From contig URLU01000008.1 in the NCBI GenBank assembly GCA_900548765.1, positions 1-25,992 of the forward strand: a stretch of 25,992 nt of DNA. The letters run 5' to 3'. Below the pieces are notes generated by a model. That model made no database searches and was not told the origin of the DNA. It worked only from the letters and a program-made list of their open reading frames with translations. Within the stretch, counting starts at the first letter, position 1. The number at the start of each line of letters is the position of its first letter. A program made the translations under genes and the position numbers. The stretch comes from an uncultured Lachnobacterium sp. Its GTDB lineage: Bacteria; Bacillota; Clostridia; Lachnospirales; Lachnospiraceae. Of the stretch, positions 14,169 to 22,132 are shown in pieces.

Positions 14169-15350
14169 ATGGAAAAATTATTATTTACATCAGAGTCAGT
14201 AACAGAGGGACATCCTGACAAAATGTGTGACGCAGTATCAGATGCTATACTTGATGCATGCATGGAGCAGGATCCAATGAGCCGTGTAGCCTGCGAGACA
14301 GCAAGCTGTACAGGATTTGTACTTGTAACAGGAGAGATAACAACAAAGGCACAGCTTGATATTCCTTCAATCGTGCGTAAGACAGTTCTTGAAATCGGAT
14401 ATGATGATGGAAAGAAGGGACTTGATGGAAACTCATGTGCAGTTATGGTAGCACTTGACCAGCAGTCTGCGGATATAGCCATGGGAGTTGACAAGGCACT
14501 TGAGGCTAAGGAAGGCTCACTTACAGATGACCTCGATACAGGAGCTGGAGACCAGGGTATGATGTTTGGTTATGCTTCAAACGAGACAGAGGAACTTATG
14601 CCATATCCTATCGCACTTGCCCACAAGCTTGCATTAAAGCTTACAGAGGTCCGTAAGAACGGCACTCTTAAGTACCTTCGTCCAGATGGAAAGACACAGG
14701 TATCTGTAGAGTATGATGAGAACGGCAGGCCAATGAGACTTGAGGCAGTTGTACTTTCAACACAGCATGATGAGGATGTGACACAGGAGCAGATTCATGC
14801 AGATATCAAAAAGTACGTATTTGACCCAGTTCTTCCGGCAGAGCTTGTTGATGCGGAGACAAAGTTCTTTATCAACCCAACAGGACGTTTCGTAATCGGT
14901 GGACCACACGGAGATGCAGGTCTTACAGGACGTAAGATTATCGTAGATACATATGGTGGAATGGCCCGTCACGGTGGCGGAGCTTTCTCAGGAAAGGACT
15001 GCACAAAGGTAGACCGTTCAGCAGCATATGCAGCTCGTTATGTAGCAAAGAATATCGTTGCGGCAGGACTTGCTGACAAGTGTGAGATTCAGTTATCATA
15101 TGCTATTGGTGTTGCCCAGCCTACATCAATTATGGTTGATACATTTGGTACAGGAAAGCTTTCTGATGAGAAGCTGGTTGAAATCGTAAGAGAGAACTTT
15201 GACCTCCGTCCAGCAGGAATCATCAAGATGTTAGACCTTCGCAGACCTATCTACAGAGGAACAGCAGCATACGGACACTTTGGACGTACAGACATCGACC
15301 TTCCATGGGAGCACACAGACAAGGCTGACGTATTAAAGAAGTATTTATAA
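14169..15350 (+). CDS. metK: S-adenosylmethionine synthetase
   Basis: MetK makes SAM from methionine and ATP in the cytoplasm. The 393-aa length is standard. The ATP-site motif 'VTEGHPDKMCD' holds H15 and D17. 'GAGDQGMMFGYA' (about 117-128) is the conserved methionine-site hexapeptide region, and the P-loop-like 'GGGAFSGKDCTKVDRSAAYAARY' region (split near residue 281) carries the phosphate-binding lysines. The ATG at 14169 follows AGAGGAGA at 14155-14162; an in-frame start at 14082 would lie inside the riboswitch and is rejected. Codon choice is strongly biased (GGA, CTT, TCA), as in pflB, suggesting high expression. Control is by the SAM-I riboswitch just upstream. Confidence 0.98.
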   Translation: MEKLLFTSESVTEGHPDKMCDAVSDAILDACMEQDPMSRVACETASCTGFVLVTGEITTKAQLDIPSIVRKTVLEIGYDDGKKGLDGNSCAVMVALDQQSADIAMGVDKALEAKEGSLTDDLDTGAGDQGMMFGYASNETEELMPYPIALAHKLALKLTEVRKNGTLKYLRPDGKTQVSVEYDENGRPMRLEAVVLSTQHDEDVTQEQIHADIKKYVFDPVLPAELVDAETKFFINPTGRFVIGGPHGDAGLTGRKIIVDTYGGMARHGGGAFSGKDCTKVDRSAAYAARYVAKNIVAAGLADKCEIQLSYAIGVAQPTSIMVDTFGTGKLSDEKLVEIVRENFDLRPAGIIKMLDLRRPIYRGTAAYGHFGRTDIDLPWEHTDKADVLKKYL

Positions 15351-15410
15351 GCCTTTTTATAAAAAGTTTATAATAATTTCTCTGTTAATAAACAAAGGAA
15401 TATACAAAAC

Positions 15411-15420
15411 GTGATATAAT
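15411..15420 (+). promoter_or_regulatory. candidate extended -10 promoter before the sensor kinase
   Basis: TGATATAAT (15412-15420) is an extended -10 (TGnTATAAT) with no clear -35. Transcription would start near 15427, inside the left arm of the metK terminator, so transcripts from here would not form the full hairpin. Confidence 0.45.
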
Positions 15421-15457
15421 AGCCATAGAATTGCTTCGGCGGTTCTATGGCTTTTTT
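15421..15457 (+). terminator. intrinsic terminator of metK with a TTCG tetraloop
   Basis: A 14-bp stem (15421-15434 with 15439-15452, including two G-U pairs) is capped by TTCG and followed by a T-run to 15457. It is one of the strongest terminators in the window. Confidence 0.9.
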
Positions 15458-15490
15458 ACGTCAATGCATGCAAGAAAGGGAAGGCATTTT

Positions 15491-16978
15491 ATGAAGATTA
15501 AGACCAAATTAGTCATATCGTTTTGTATAATATTGTTTGTGCCTATTGTGCTGTCCTGTGTGGTAGTTTTTGGATTTCAGACTATTCAGGTGAAGGCGAT
15601 AGAGAAGGCTTATGGCATACATGATGCGGGAGCCTATTCCCTGACCAATTCAATCCAGCTCTTGAATAGGATGACTGAGAGTGACTTTGAAAGTGCCCAG
15701 AGAATTGCCCTTGTAACCCCTGCAAAGCTTCTGGATGAGAGCTATCTTGACAAGCTCAATGAGCAGCTGGAGGATAAATTTTCCTATATAATCGTCAGAA
15801 ATGAGGAGGACGAAATCATATACAACGGCGGTACTGATACAGACAGGCTGATAGAATCCCTGCCAAGGTATGGTGAGACTGATGTAAATTCAAATATCAG
15901 CACCTATCTGGATGGAGACCAGGAGATACTGATTAAGCAGCTTGATTTTAAGTGCGATGGAAGATGTAATTCACTGTATATCATTACCTCTACGGTTAAT
16001 CTGGTGCCGGAGCTTAAAAAGCTTGTAGTGGATGCCCTGGTTGCTATATTCCTTATTTTAATTCTGACAGCCTGTGTGCTTATAGTCTGGGTGTACAGAA
16101 GCATGATAACGCCTATCAAGAAGCTGAGGGAAGCTGCTGAAAGCATAAAGGAAGGAAATCTGGATTTTGCCATAGAATCTAATGGTGATGATGAGATTGG
16201 TGAGTTGTGTATATCCTTTGAGGAAATGAGGAAGAGGCTCAAGGACAGCGCGGAGGAGAAGCTCAACAACGAGACTGAAAGCAGGGCGCTCATAAGCAAT
16301 ATAGCCCATGACCTAAAGACTCCAATCACTGCGGTGAAGGGATATTCGGAAGGCTTGCTGGATGGTGTGGCAAATACTCCTGAAAAGCGTGACAAGTACA
16401 TCAGAACCATATACAATAAGGCTAACGAGATGGACATGCTTATCAATGAGCTGACCCTGTATTCAAAGATTGATACCAACAAGATACCCTATAATTTTCA
16501 AAAGATTAATATCAATAATTATTTCCAGGATTGTGTCGAGGATATCGGACTTGATTTGGAAGAAAAAAATATCGGGCTGGCATATTACAACTATGTGGAC
16601 GAGGACACCATTATCATTGCTGACACAGAGCAGCTCAGAAGGGTTATAAATAACATAGTTGGAAATTCTGTAAAGTATATGGATAAGTCCAATGGCTTTA
16701 TAAATATAAGGCTCAAGGACGTGGGTGACTTTATACAGGTTGAGATAGAGGATAACGGAAGAGGCATAGCGCAGAAGGATTTACCATACATTTTCGACAG
16801 ATTCTACAGGGCGGATGCATCCAGAAACTCAGCAACCGGAGGAAGCGGAATCGGATTATCAATCGTAAAGAAGATAATAGAAGACCATGGAGGTAAAATC
16901 TGGGCTACCAGCAAGGAAGGCACTGGCACAGTGATGTATTTTGTAATTCGAAAATATCAGGAGGTAAAAAATGAGTAG
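15491..16978 (+). CDS. two-component sensor histidine kinase
   Basis: A 495-aa membrane sensor kinase. TM1 is at about residues 7-29 and TM2 at about 178-201, enclosing an extracellular domain of about 150 residues with a 'CDGRC' pair of cysteines near 155-159. A HAMP linker (about 202-255, 'ITPIKKLREAAESIKEGNLD') leads to HisKA with the phospho-acceptor H273 in 'SNIAHDLKTPITAVKGYSEG'. HATPase_c follows with N-box 'RRVINNIVGNSVKYM', G1 'IEDNGRGI' and G2 'GGSGIGLSIVKKI'. The signal is unknown. The ATG at 15491 is preferred over starts at 15431 and 15464 because those overlap the terminator and lack a site; GGGAAGG precedes the chosen start. It overlaps the regulator gene by 8 nt. Confidence 0.94.
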   Translation: MKIKTKLVISFCIILFVPIVLSCVVVFGFQTIQVKAIEKAYGIHDAGAYSLTNSIQLLNRMTESDFESAQRIALVTPAKLLDESYLDKLNEQLEDKFSYIIVRNEEDEIIYNGGTDTDRLIESLPRYGETDVNSNISTYLDGDQEILIKQLDFKCDGRCNSLYIITSTVNLVPELKKLVVDALVAIFLILILTACVLIVWVYRSMITPIKKLREAAESIKEGNLDFAIESNGDDEIGELCISFEEMRKRLKDSAEEKLNNETESRALISNIAHDLKTPITAVKGYSEGLLDGVANTPEKRDKYIRTIYNKANEMDMLINELTLYSKIDTNKIPYNFQKININNYFQDCVEDIGLDLEEKNIGLAYYNYVDEDTIIIADTEQLRRVINNIVGNSVKYMDKSNGFINIRLKDVGDFIQVEIEDNGRGIAQKDLPYIFDRFYRADASRNSATGGSGIGLSIVKKIIEDHGGKIWATSKEGTGTVMYFVIRKYQEVKNE

Positions 16979-17660
16979 AATTTTAATAGTAGAGGATGAG
17001 GTGGCAATTGCAGACCTTGAAAAGGACTATCTGGAATTGAGCGGATTTGAGGTAGAGATAGAGAATGATGGAACCAATGGACTTGCAAGAGCTCTTGCAG
17101 AGGACTTTGACTTGTTTATTCTTGATCTTATGCTGCCGGGAATTGATGGATTTGAAATCTGTAAGGAAATCAGGGAGAAAAAGAACACACCTATTCTCAT
17201 GGTATCAGCAAAAAAGGATGACATCGACAAAATCAGAGGACTGGGACTTGGGGCAGATGATTATATCACCAAGCCATTCTCACCAAGTGAGCTGGTTGCC
17301 AGAGTAAAGGCCCACCTTGCCAGATATGAGAGACTGATTGGTACAAATGTGCCAGAGGGCGACATCGTAGAGATACGTGGCATCAAGATTGACAAGACAG
17401 CCAGACGTGTCTGGGTAAACGGAGAAGAGAAGCAGTTTACTACCAAGGAATTTGATTTACTTACATTCCTGGCTGAGAACCCTAACCATGTATTCACCAA
17501 GGAAGAGCTCTTCCGTGAGATTTGGGATATGGAATCAATTGGTGATATTGCGACTGTTACAGTGCATATTAAGAAGATTCGTGAGAAGATTGAGATGAAT
17601 ACGGCGAAGCCTCAGTATATTGAAACTATATGGGGGGTAGGCTACCGCTTTAAGCTGTAA
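16971..17660 (+). CDS. OmpR/PhoB-family response regulator
   Basis: The cognate regulator of the upstream kinase, 229 aa. The receiver domain has the acidic pocket 'ILIVEDE' (E8, D9), phospho-acceptor D52 in 'LFILDLMLPGIDG', the conserved Ser of 'MVSAKKDD' and Lys of 'TKPFSPSEL'. A winged-helix DNA-binding domain fills about 130-229 ('FTTKEFDLLTFLAENPNHVFTK', 'TVTVHIKKIREKIE', 'IETIWGVGYRFKL'). The ATG lies within the end of the kinase gene and follows AGGAGG, so the pair is translationally coupled. Target genes are not evident. Confidence 0.96.
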   Translation: MSRILIVEDEVAIADLEKDYLELSGFEVEIENDGTNGLARALAEDFDLFILDLMLPGIDGFEICKEIREKKNTPILMVSAKKDDIDKIRGLGLGADDYITKPFSPSELVARVKAHLARYERLIGTNVPEGDIVEIRGIKIDKTARRVWVNGEEKQFTTKEFDLLTFLAENPNHVFTKEELFREIWDMESIGDIATVTVHIKKIREKIEMNTAKPQYIETIWGVGYRFKL

Positions 17661-17693
17661 AAAGAAGAAACATAGCGTGCTATGTTGGGTGGA

Positions 17694-17763
17694 TTGACAC
17701 CTTAAAAATCTGAAATATGTGCAACGAATGTTGCGGTTGGCAGGCAACAGAAAAATCAATCAT
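17694..17763 (+). ncRNA. candidate small RNA or leader between the regulator and tldD
   Basis: A possible promoter, TTGACA (17694-17699), 16-nt spacer, TATGTG (17716-17721), would start a transcript near 17728. It would contain a TGTTGC/GCAACA hairpin and run into the terminator at 17764-17811, giving an RNA of about 85 nt. No convincing ORF lies inside. It could equally be just the regulator's 3' UTR; the -10 is poor. Confidence 0.3.
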
Positions 17764-17811
17764 AAAAAGGAGAATGAACATTTGCTACGGCAATGTCGCT
17801 TCTCCTTTTTT
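17764..17811 (+). terminator. intrinsic terminator after the regulator gene
   Basis: A perfect 11-bp stem AAAAAGGAGAA/TTCTCCTTTTT (17764-17774 with 17800-17810) is extended inside by an imperfect ACATTTG/CAATGT pairing. A-run and T-run on the two sides make it potentially bidirectional. Confidence 0.85.
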
Positions 17812-17845
17812 ATATGTAGTTTTTTACCTCATAGAATAGATAGTT

Positions 17846-17885
17846 AACCTCTTGGAGTAAAACCATTTACTTCAAGAGGTTTTTA
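17846..17885 (+). terminator. second terminator-like hairpin just before tldD
   Basis: A 16-bp stem with one G-U (17846-17861 with 17866-17881), ACCA loop, then TTTT. It ends about 47 nt before the tldD start. Two terminators in tandem before tldD mean tldD needs a start site beyond them, or that the second one is regulated; I see no clear promoter between 17885 and 17920. Confidence 0.85.
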
Positions 17886-17931
17886 GTTTAGACTGACTCT
17901 TGTGAGAAAAACAAACAAATGGAGGGAGAAT

Positions 17932-19317
17932 ATGTTAGAGGAAATATTTGCTGGTAAAAAGGAGCTATTTGAGGATGGAATGCAGTCTATCCTGCGCGGA
18001 CAAGAGAATCGTTATCGTAGAATTATTATCCAAAATGGAAGTATTGTGGAAAACAGCCGTTCCCAGACTAAGGGAGTGTGCGCAAACGTATATAAGAATG
18101 GAGTAAGAGGCTTTGCCTCTATGGCAGAATACTCTGTTCAGGCGGCGGAGAAAGTCTTAAAGTCTGCCGTGGAAAACGCTAATTATCTGGATAAGTACAC
18201 CACAAAAAAGAAGAATCCGCTTTCTGCCTGTCATGGTGGAATGATTCTTCCGCAAAGCTGTATTCTGGATTTGGAGCAGATACAGATTCTGGACATATGC
18301 AAGGAAGTAGATGCCTATATTGTGAAAACCTATCCAAATCTGAAATCCAGAAGCGTGATTTATAGCGAAGACACTATGGAAAAAGTCATTATGACATCGG
18401 ATGCCTGTGATGGACATGTATGTTATCCGCGTTATGCATTATATACTGTTTTTGGAATGGAATCAGAGGAGGGGCAGCCTCTCATGCTTACAGAGTCCTT
18501 TGGTTCATATGGCAATATCCTTGATAATTTCTGTGGCATGGAAGTCCTGAAGCAGAAGCTTGATAAGCTTTATAATCACCTCTGCGATAAGACCAGGGGT
18601 GTCTATGCAGAGGCCGGAAACAAAACAGTTGTACTTGGCTCTGATGTGGCTGGCATGATAGCTCATGAAGCAATCGGACATACTGTGGAAGCAGACCTGG
18701 TGCTTGGAGGATCTGTAGCAGCCTCTAATCTGGAAAAGAAGGTTGCCTCAGATAAAATAACAATTATTGACTATGCAAGCCAGGTGGATGGACAGATGGC
18801 ACCTCTTCCTGTATATCTGGATGACGAGGGTGTTGAAGCGAAGGATGCCGTTCTGGTGGAAAAGGGTATTTTAAAGGGCTATATGCACAACCGTGAGACT
18901 GCCGACCATTTCGGTGTGGCAGCAACTGGAAACGCAAGAGGAAGGGAGTTTTCAGACGAGCCATTGATTCGTATGAGAAATACTCTTGTCCTGGCTGGAA
19001 ATGATAAGCTTGAGGATATGATTGCCTCTGTGGATGATGGCTACTATCTGCTTTCTACAGGAAACGGACAGGCAGATTTGACGGGTGAATTTACATTTGG
19101 AATTAATATGGGCTATGAAATCAAGAAGGGCAGGCTTGGCAGGGCAATCCTTGATACAACTGTCTCTGGAGTTGCCTTTGATATGTTAAAGACCTGTGAC
19201 ATGGTGGCGGATCAGGTGAAGTGGACAACTGTAGGAACTTGCGGAAAGAAACAGGCTATGGCGGTATCCATGGGTGGACCTGAAATCAAATGTCAAATTA
19301 ATATCGGAGGAAGATAA
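17932..19317 (+). CDS. tldD: TldD, metalloprotease subunit
   Basis: TldD is the zinc-bearing subunit of the TldD/TldE heterodimeric protease, which trims unfolded peptides and leader peptides of ribosomal natural products in species where it has been studied. The active motif HExxxH is H245-E246...H250 in 'GMIAHEAIGHTVEAD'. The C-terminal block 'TTVGTCGKKQAMAVSMGGP' is typical and contains the Cys region that helps bind metal. The 461-aa length is right. The ATG at 17932 follows GGAGGGA at 17921-17927; a GTG at 17902 in frame has no site. It is 1 nt from tldE, so expression is coupled. No recognisable peptide precursor or RiPP modification gene is nearby. Confidence 0.94.
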   Translation: MLEEIFAGKKELFEDGMQSILRGQENRYRRIIIQNGSIVENSRSQTKGVCANVYKNGVRGFASMAEYSVQAAEKVLKSAVENANYLDKYTTKKKNPLSACHGGMILPQSCILDLEQIQILDICKEVDAYIVKTYPNLKSRSVIYSEDTMEKVIMTSDACDGHVCYPRYALYTVFGMESEEGQPLMLTESFGSYGNILDNFCGMEVLKQKLDKLYNHLCDKTRGVYAEAGNKTVVLGSDVAGMIAHEAIGHTVEADLVLGGSVAASNLEKKVASDKITIIDYASQVDGQMAPLPVYLDDEGVEAKDAVLVEKGILKGYMHNRETADHFGVAATGNARGREFSDEPLIRMRNTLVLAGNDKLEDMIASVDDGYYLLSTGNGQADLTGEFTFGINMGYEIKKGRLGRAILDTTVSGVAFDMLKTCDMVADQVKWTTVGTCGKKQAMAVSMGGPEIKCQINIGGR

Positions 19318-19318
19318 G

Positions 19319-20617
19319 ATGGGAAATATAAGGGAAGCATCAGACTGCTTAAAGGCATATATTGATACAAAGGAGGGCCTAAAGGCCCAATATACAGTAA
19401 CAGAGACGGAGACAAGAGAGATTACCATGGAAAATGGAGAGTTTACCCTGTTTCGTACACTTTTTGATAATGATGTAAGGGTAAATGTAATTCATAATCA
19501 TAAGATTGGAAAAACTTCTACCAATAAATTGGATAAGGCAGATTTGGAAAAGGTAGTAGACGATGCTCTGACAGCCGCAGACTCGGGAGTGGAGGATGAG
19601 AATTACGACATTGCACCTGGTATGGAGGCTGGCCAGTTTCATCAGGGTGTGCAGGAGCCGGATATTGACAAGCTGATGCTCAGGGCAAGGGAGCTGTCTG
19701 ATGATATTGCAAAGAATTATCCACGTATCCTGCTTATGCAGATGATTTTCAAGTATGAGAAAAAGCATTACATTTATCGCAACACCAATGGGAGCGAGGA
19801 TGAAGTTACATCAGGCTGCTATTTGATTATACTGGAGTACGCAGGAAATGATGGGGAGAAATCTTCTGGTATTTTCGGAACTGGTGTCATGATAGACAAT
19901 TTGGATATTCCTTTCATGGAGCAGGGCAGCATCCGCAAAAACCTGGAGGAGGCAGAGGCATCCATATCTCCATGCGTGGTAGAAGGAAAATGGAAAGGGT
20001 CTGTCATTTTTACACCGGCAGCTTTTGAGCAGATGTTAATCTATAGCTTTGGTGCCTTTGCAGGAGATAATGTAATCTTAAGTGGAGAGTCAAAGTGGCT
20101 TGGCAAAATCGGGGAAAATGTAGCCTCTGACAAGCTGACGATTGGAATAAAGCCATGGGATGAGAGACTGGTTAAGACAGATGTCATCACAGAGGACGGC
20201 TTCAGGGCAGAGGACTATAATATCATAGAGAACGGAGTGCTGAAAAGCTACATGGCAAGCCTATATGTATCAAACAAATGTGGGGTTGAAAGAGCTAAAA
20301 ATTCAAGCATGAGTATTGTAATCGAGGGAGGAGAGACTCCTCTGGAAGATATGATTTCAGGTATAGACAGAGGTCTTATAATTGGCGCTGTCTCATGCGG
20401 CTTCCCTTCTGCCAATGGTGAGATTTCAGGAGCTGTCAAAAACAGCTTTTACGTTGAGAATGGCAAAATCGTAAATGCTGTATCGGAGACTATGGTAAGC
20501 TTTAACTTAAGTGACATGCTGCTAAACGTTGAGGAGCTTTCAAAAGAGACCGTAATGGATGGAACCGGTGTGATACCATATGCTAAGGTTGGAAAGGTTA
20601 CAATTTCGGGAAGATAA
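19319..20617 (+). CDS. tldE: TldE/PmbA, partner subunit of the TldD protease
   Basis: The 432-aa partner of TldD (also called PmbA). It shares the two-domain TldD/PmbA fold but lacks the HExxxH motif, as expected for the non-catalytic subunit. Family features include the N-terminal 'TVTETETREITMENGEFTLFRTL' region (a stretch near 29-51), the middle 'GTGVMIDN' segment, and the C-terminal 'FNLSDMLLNVEELS' and 'GTGVIPYAKVGKVTISGR' blocks that match PmbA endings. The ATG at 19319 lies 1 nt after the tldD stop with CGGAGGAAG just upstream; a longer reading frame starting at 19274 overlaps tldD and is rejected. Confidence 0.9.
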   Translation: MGNIREASDCLKAYIDTKEGLKAQYTVTETETREITMENGEFTLFRTLFDNDVRVNVIHNHKIGKTSTNKLDKADLEKVVDDALTAADSGVEDENYDIAPGMEAGQFHQGVQEPDIDKLMLRARELSDDIAKNYPRILLMQMIFKYEKKHYIYRNTNGSEDEVTSGCYLIILEYAGNDGEKSSGIFGTGVMIDNLDIPFMEQGSIRKNLEEAEASISPCVVEGKWKGSVIFTPAAFEQMLIYSFGAFAGDNVILSGESKWLGKIGENVASDKLTIGIKPWDERLVKTDVITEDGFRAEDYNIIENGVLKSYMASLYVSNKCGVERAKNSSMSIVIEGGETPLEDMISGIDRGLIIGAVSCGFPSANGEISGAVKNSFYVENGKIVNAVSETMVSFNLSDMLLNVEELSKETVMDGTGVIPYAKVGKVTISGR

Positions 20618-20626
20618 ATATCCAAT

Positions 20627-20682
20627 AAACCATCAAAATGATTGTAAAATCTATTTACAAACCATCAATTTGATGGTTTAAT
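20627..20682 (+). promoter_or_regulatory. promoter with two palindromic operators for the HTH-kinase module
   Basis: TTTACA (20654-20659), a 17-nt spacer and TTTAAT (20677-20682) form the promoter. A perfect palindrome AAACCATCA-ATT-TGATGGTTT (20659-20679) fills the spacer exactly. A second, imperfect copy AAACCATCA...TGATTGTAA lies at 20627-20647. Their centres are 32 bp apart, about three helical turns. A repressor bound here would block RNA polymerase, so autoregulation by the HTH protein is likely. The leader would be only about 10 nt. Confidence 0.75.
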
Positions 20683-20699
20683 AACCTTGAGGTGATAAA

Positions 20700-21242
20700 A
20701 TGAAAGTATACAACATACGAGATTATATTACTGTAGAGGAATTAAAAAAATTTAGAAAAGAACTCGATATGACTCAAAAGGAATTTGCCGGTTTCATAGG
20801 AGTTTCCCGACCTACCATTGAGAGGTGGGAGAGAGAAGATAAAGAGATTAGAGGACCAGTTGTTACATTAATTGATTTGTTATCCGATAATATGGAGCTG
20901 CTTGAAGAAAGAGAAATACCAGAGAAAAAGTATACATTAAGATTATGGTATATGTACAAAAATAAAAAATGTACCTTAATTGATGTGGATGAAATGAATC
21001 AGAAGGTCAGAATAAGAAATTATGTAAGAAATATTATGTTTTGTGCATTTGGTGCCAACAGCAATCCTACTTATAGTGATTATGAAGATTTTTTGAAATC
21101 CAGATGTTTTCCGGAAACCAGAGACAAGATGAAAATACAACTGGAAGCACTTGGAATACCTTTTTATGACCCTATGATGATTATTCAAAAAACTCAGGGG
21201 AGAATGGCGGAAGATGATTTTTGGATTTTGATAGAAAGGTAA
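20700..21242 (+). CDS. HTH regulator/antitoxin fused to a HipA N-domain-like segment
   Basis: A 180-aa protein in two parts. Residues 10-50 are an XRE-type helix-turn-helix ('DMTQKEFAGFIGVSRPTIERW'-like, with recognition helix 'SRPTIERWE'). Residues about 77-180 form a second domain: beta strands 'YTLRLWYMYKNKKCTLIDV', then 'DYEDFLKSRCFPETRDKM' and 'IIQKTQGRMAEDDFWILIE'. The last block resembles, from memory, the stretch that precedes the kinase core in single-chain HipA/CtkA-like proteins ('...LSLSDQYWI'). It begins at an ATG behind GAGGTG and is followed after 3 nt by the kinase-like gene. I infer an antitoxin that binds the palindromes upstream and also the partner kinase. A plain transcription factor remains possible. 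Confidence 0.72.
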   Translation: MKVYNIRDYITVEELKKFRKELDMTQKEFAGFIGVSRPTIERWEREDKEIRGPVVTLIDLLSDNMELLEEREIPEKKYTLRLWYMYKNKKCTLIDVDEMNQKVRIRNYVRNIMFCAFGANSNPTYSDYEDFLKSRCFPETRDKMKIQLEALGIPFYDPMMIIQKTQGRMAEDDFWILIER

Positions 21243-21245
21243 TTT

Positions 21246-22058
21246 ATGATTGAATTATTCGAAAATGATGTTAAATTATTTGATAGACATTCCTCAAAGG
21301 GAAATCAATTAAAGTGGGAGAAAGATGGCATCTGGTATAAAGCAGATTATACTGGTTATGAAGGTCTTGCAGAATATGTAATTTCTCATTTATTGATGAA
21401 ATCCACGCTGAAAACGGATGAGTTTGTTGTGTATGATTTGGAAGAGATAAAGTATAAAAGACAGATTTTTCATGGGGCTAAGAGTGGAAATTTTTTGCAA
21501 GAAGGCTGGCAGATAGTGACGCTTCAGAGGTTATATAAAATCAGATACAACAGGAGTTTTATGGAGGATGTCTGGAGAATTCCGGATATAAAGAATCGAA
21601 TACTTTTTTTAGTTGAGCAGGTTGAGCAACTGACCGGCATAAAAGATTTTGGGATTTATATTAGTAAGCTGCTGACTATTGATGCATTTTTTCTAAATGA
21701 GGATAGACATATGCATAATATTGCGGTTCTTATGAATGGAGATGGGAAGGCAATGCTTTGTCCATTTTTTGACCAGGGAGCAGGACTTATGTCAGATACA
21801 ACAATGGACTATCCATTGGGGAATGAGCCTGTTGACATGATGGGAGATGTGAAGGCTAAGACAATCTGCCAGAACTTTGATGATGCATTGGATGCAGTAG
21901 AAATGTTATATGGAAGTCAGATGCATTTTCTCTTTGACAGGCATGATGTAGAAAATATTATTGCACCAATTACGATTTATACGGAAGAGGAAAAAGCAAG
22001 AGTGGAAACTATAATCCTGCAGCAAATAAGAAAATATCAGTATTTGTTTTTGATTTAG
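21246..22058 (+). CDS. HipA/CtkA-like protein kinase, putative toxin
   Basis: A 270-aa protein with the HipA-type kinase core. The nucleotide loop SxxGxQxK is S16-S-K-G19-N-Q21-L-K23. A likely ATP-site Lys is K32 in 'GIWYKADY'. The catalytic loop 'FFLNEDRHMHNIAVL' gives D153 and N158 (pattern NxDRHxxN), and 'CPFFDQGAGL' gives the metal-binding D176. HipA kinases phosphorylate tRNA synthetases or related targets and halt growth; CtkA is a related secreted kinase. At 270 aa it lacks the N-terminal subdomain of HipA (about 440 aa) and is shorter than HipT, while the upstream protein carries a matching extra domain. The serines in the nucleotide loop are candidate autophosphorylation sites. AT-rich composition suggests horizontal transfer. 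No terminator is obvious downstream. Confidence 0.78.
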   Translation: MIELFENDVKLFDRHSSKGNQLKWEKDGIWYKADYTGYEGLAEYVISHLLMKSTLKTDEFVVYDLEEIKYKRQIFHGAKSGNFLQEGWQIVTLQRLYKIRYNRSFMEDVWRIPDIKNRILFLVEQVEQLTGIKDFGIYISKLLTIDAFFLNEDRHMHNIAVLMNGDGKAMLCPFFDQGAGLMSDTTMDYPLGNEPVDMMGDVKAKTICQNFDDALDAVEMLYGSQMHFLFDRHDVENIIAPITIYTEEEKARVETIILQQIRKYQYLFLI

Positions 22059-22132
22059 ACTAACTTTTAATATAATTATTGATAAAATGAAGGAGAAGCA
22101 GAAAAAACAACAAGGGCTTTTAACCGACACAT

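Noticed and set aside
15458..15480. Fourth copy of the dispersed 27-nt element after the metK terminator
   Set aside because: Only about 16 of 23 positions match, so it is not listed as a copy, though its placement is suggestive.
17774..17839. 21-aa mini-ORF (MNICYGNVASPF...) overlapping the terminator after the regulator
   Set aside because: The AAGGAG is only 1-2 nt from the ATG, and the sequence is explained by the terminator stem.
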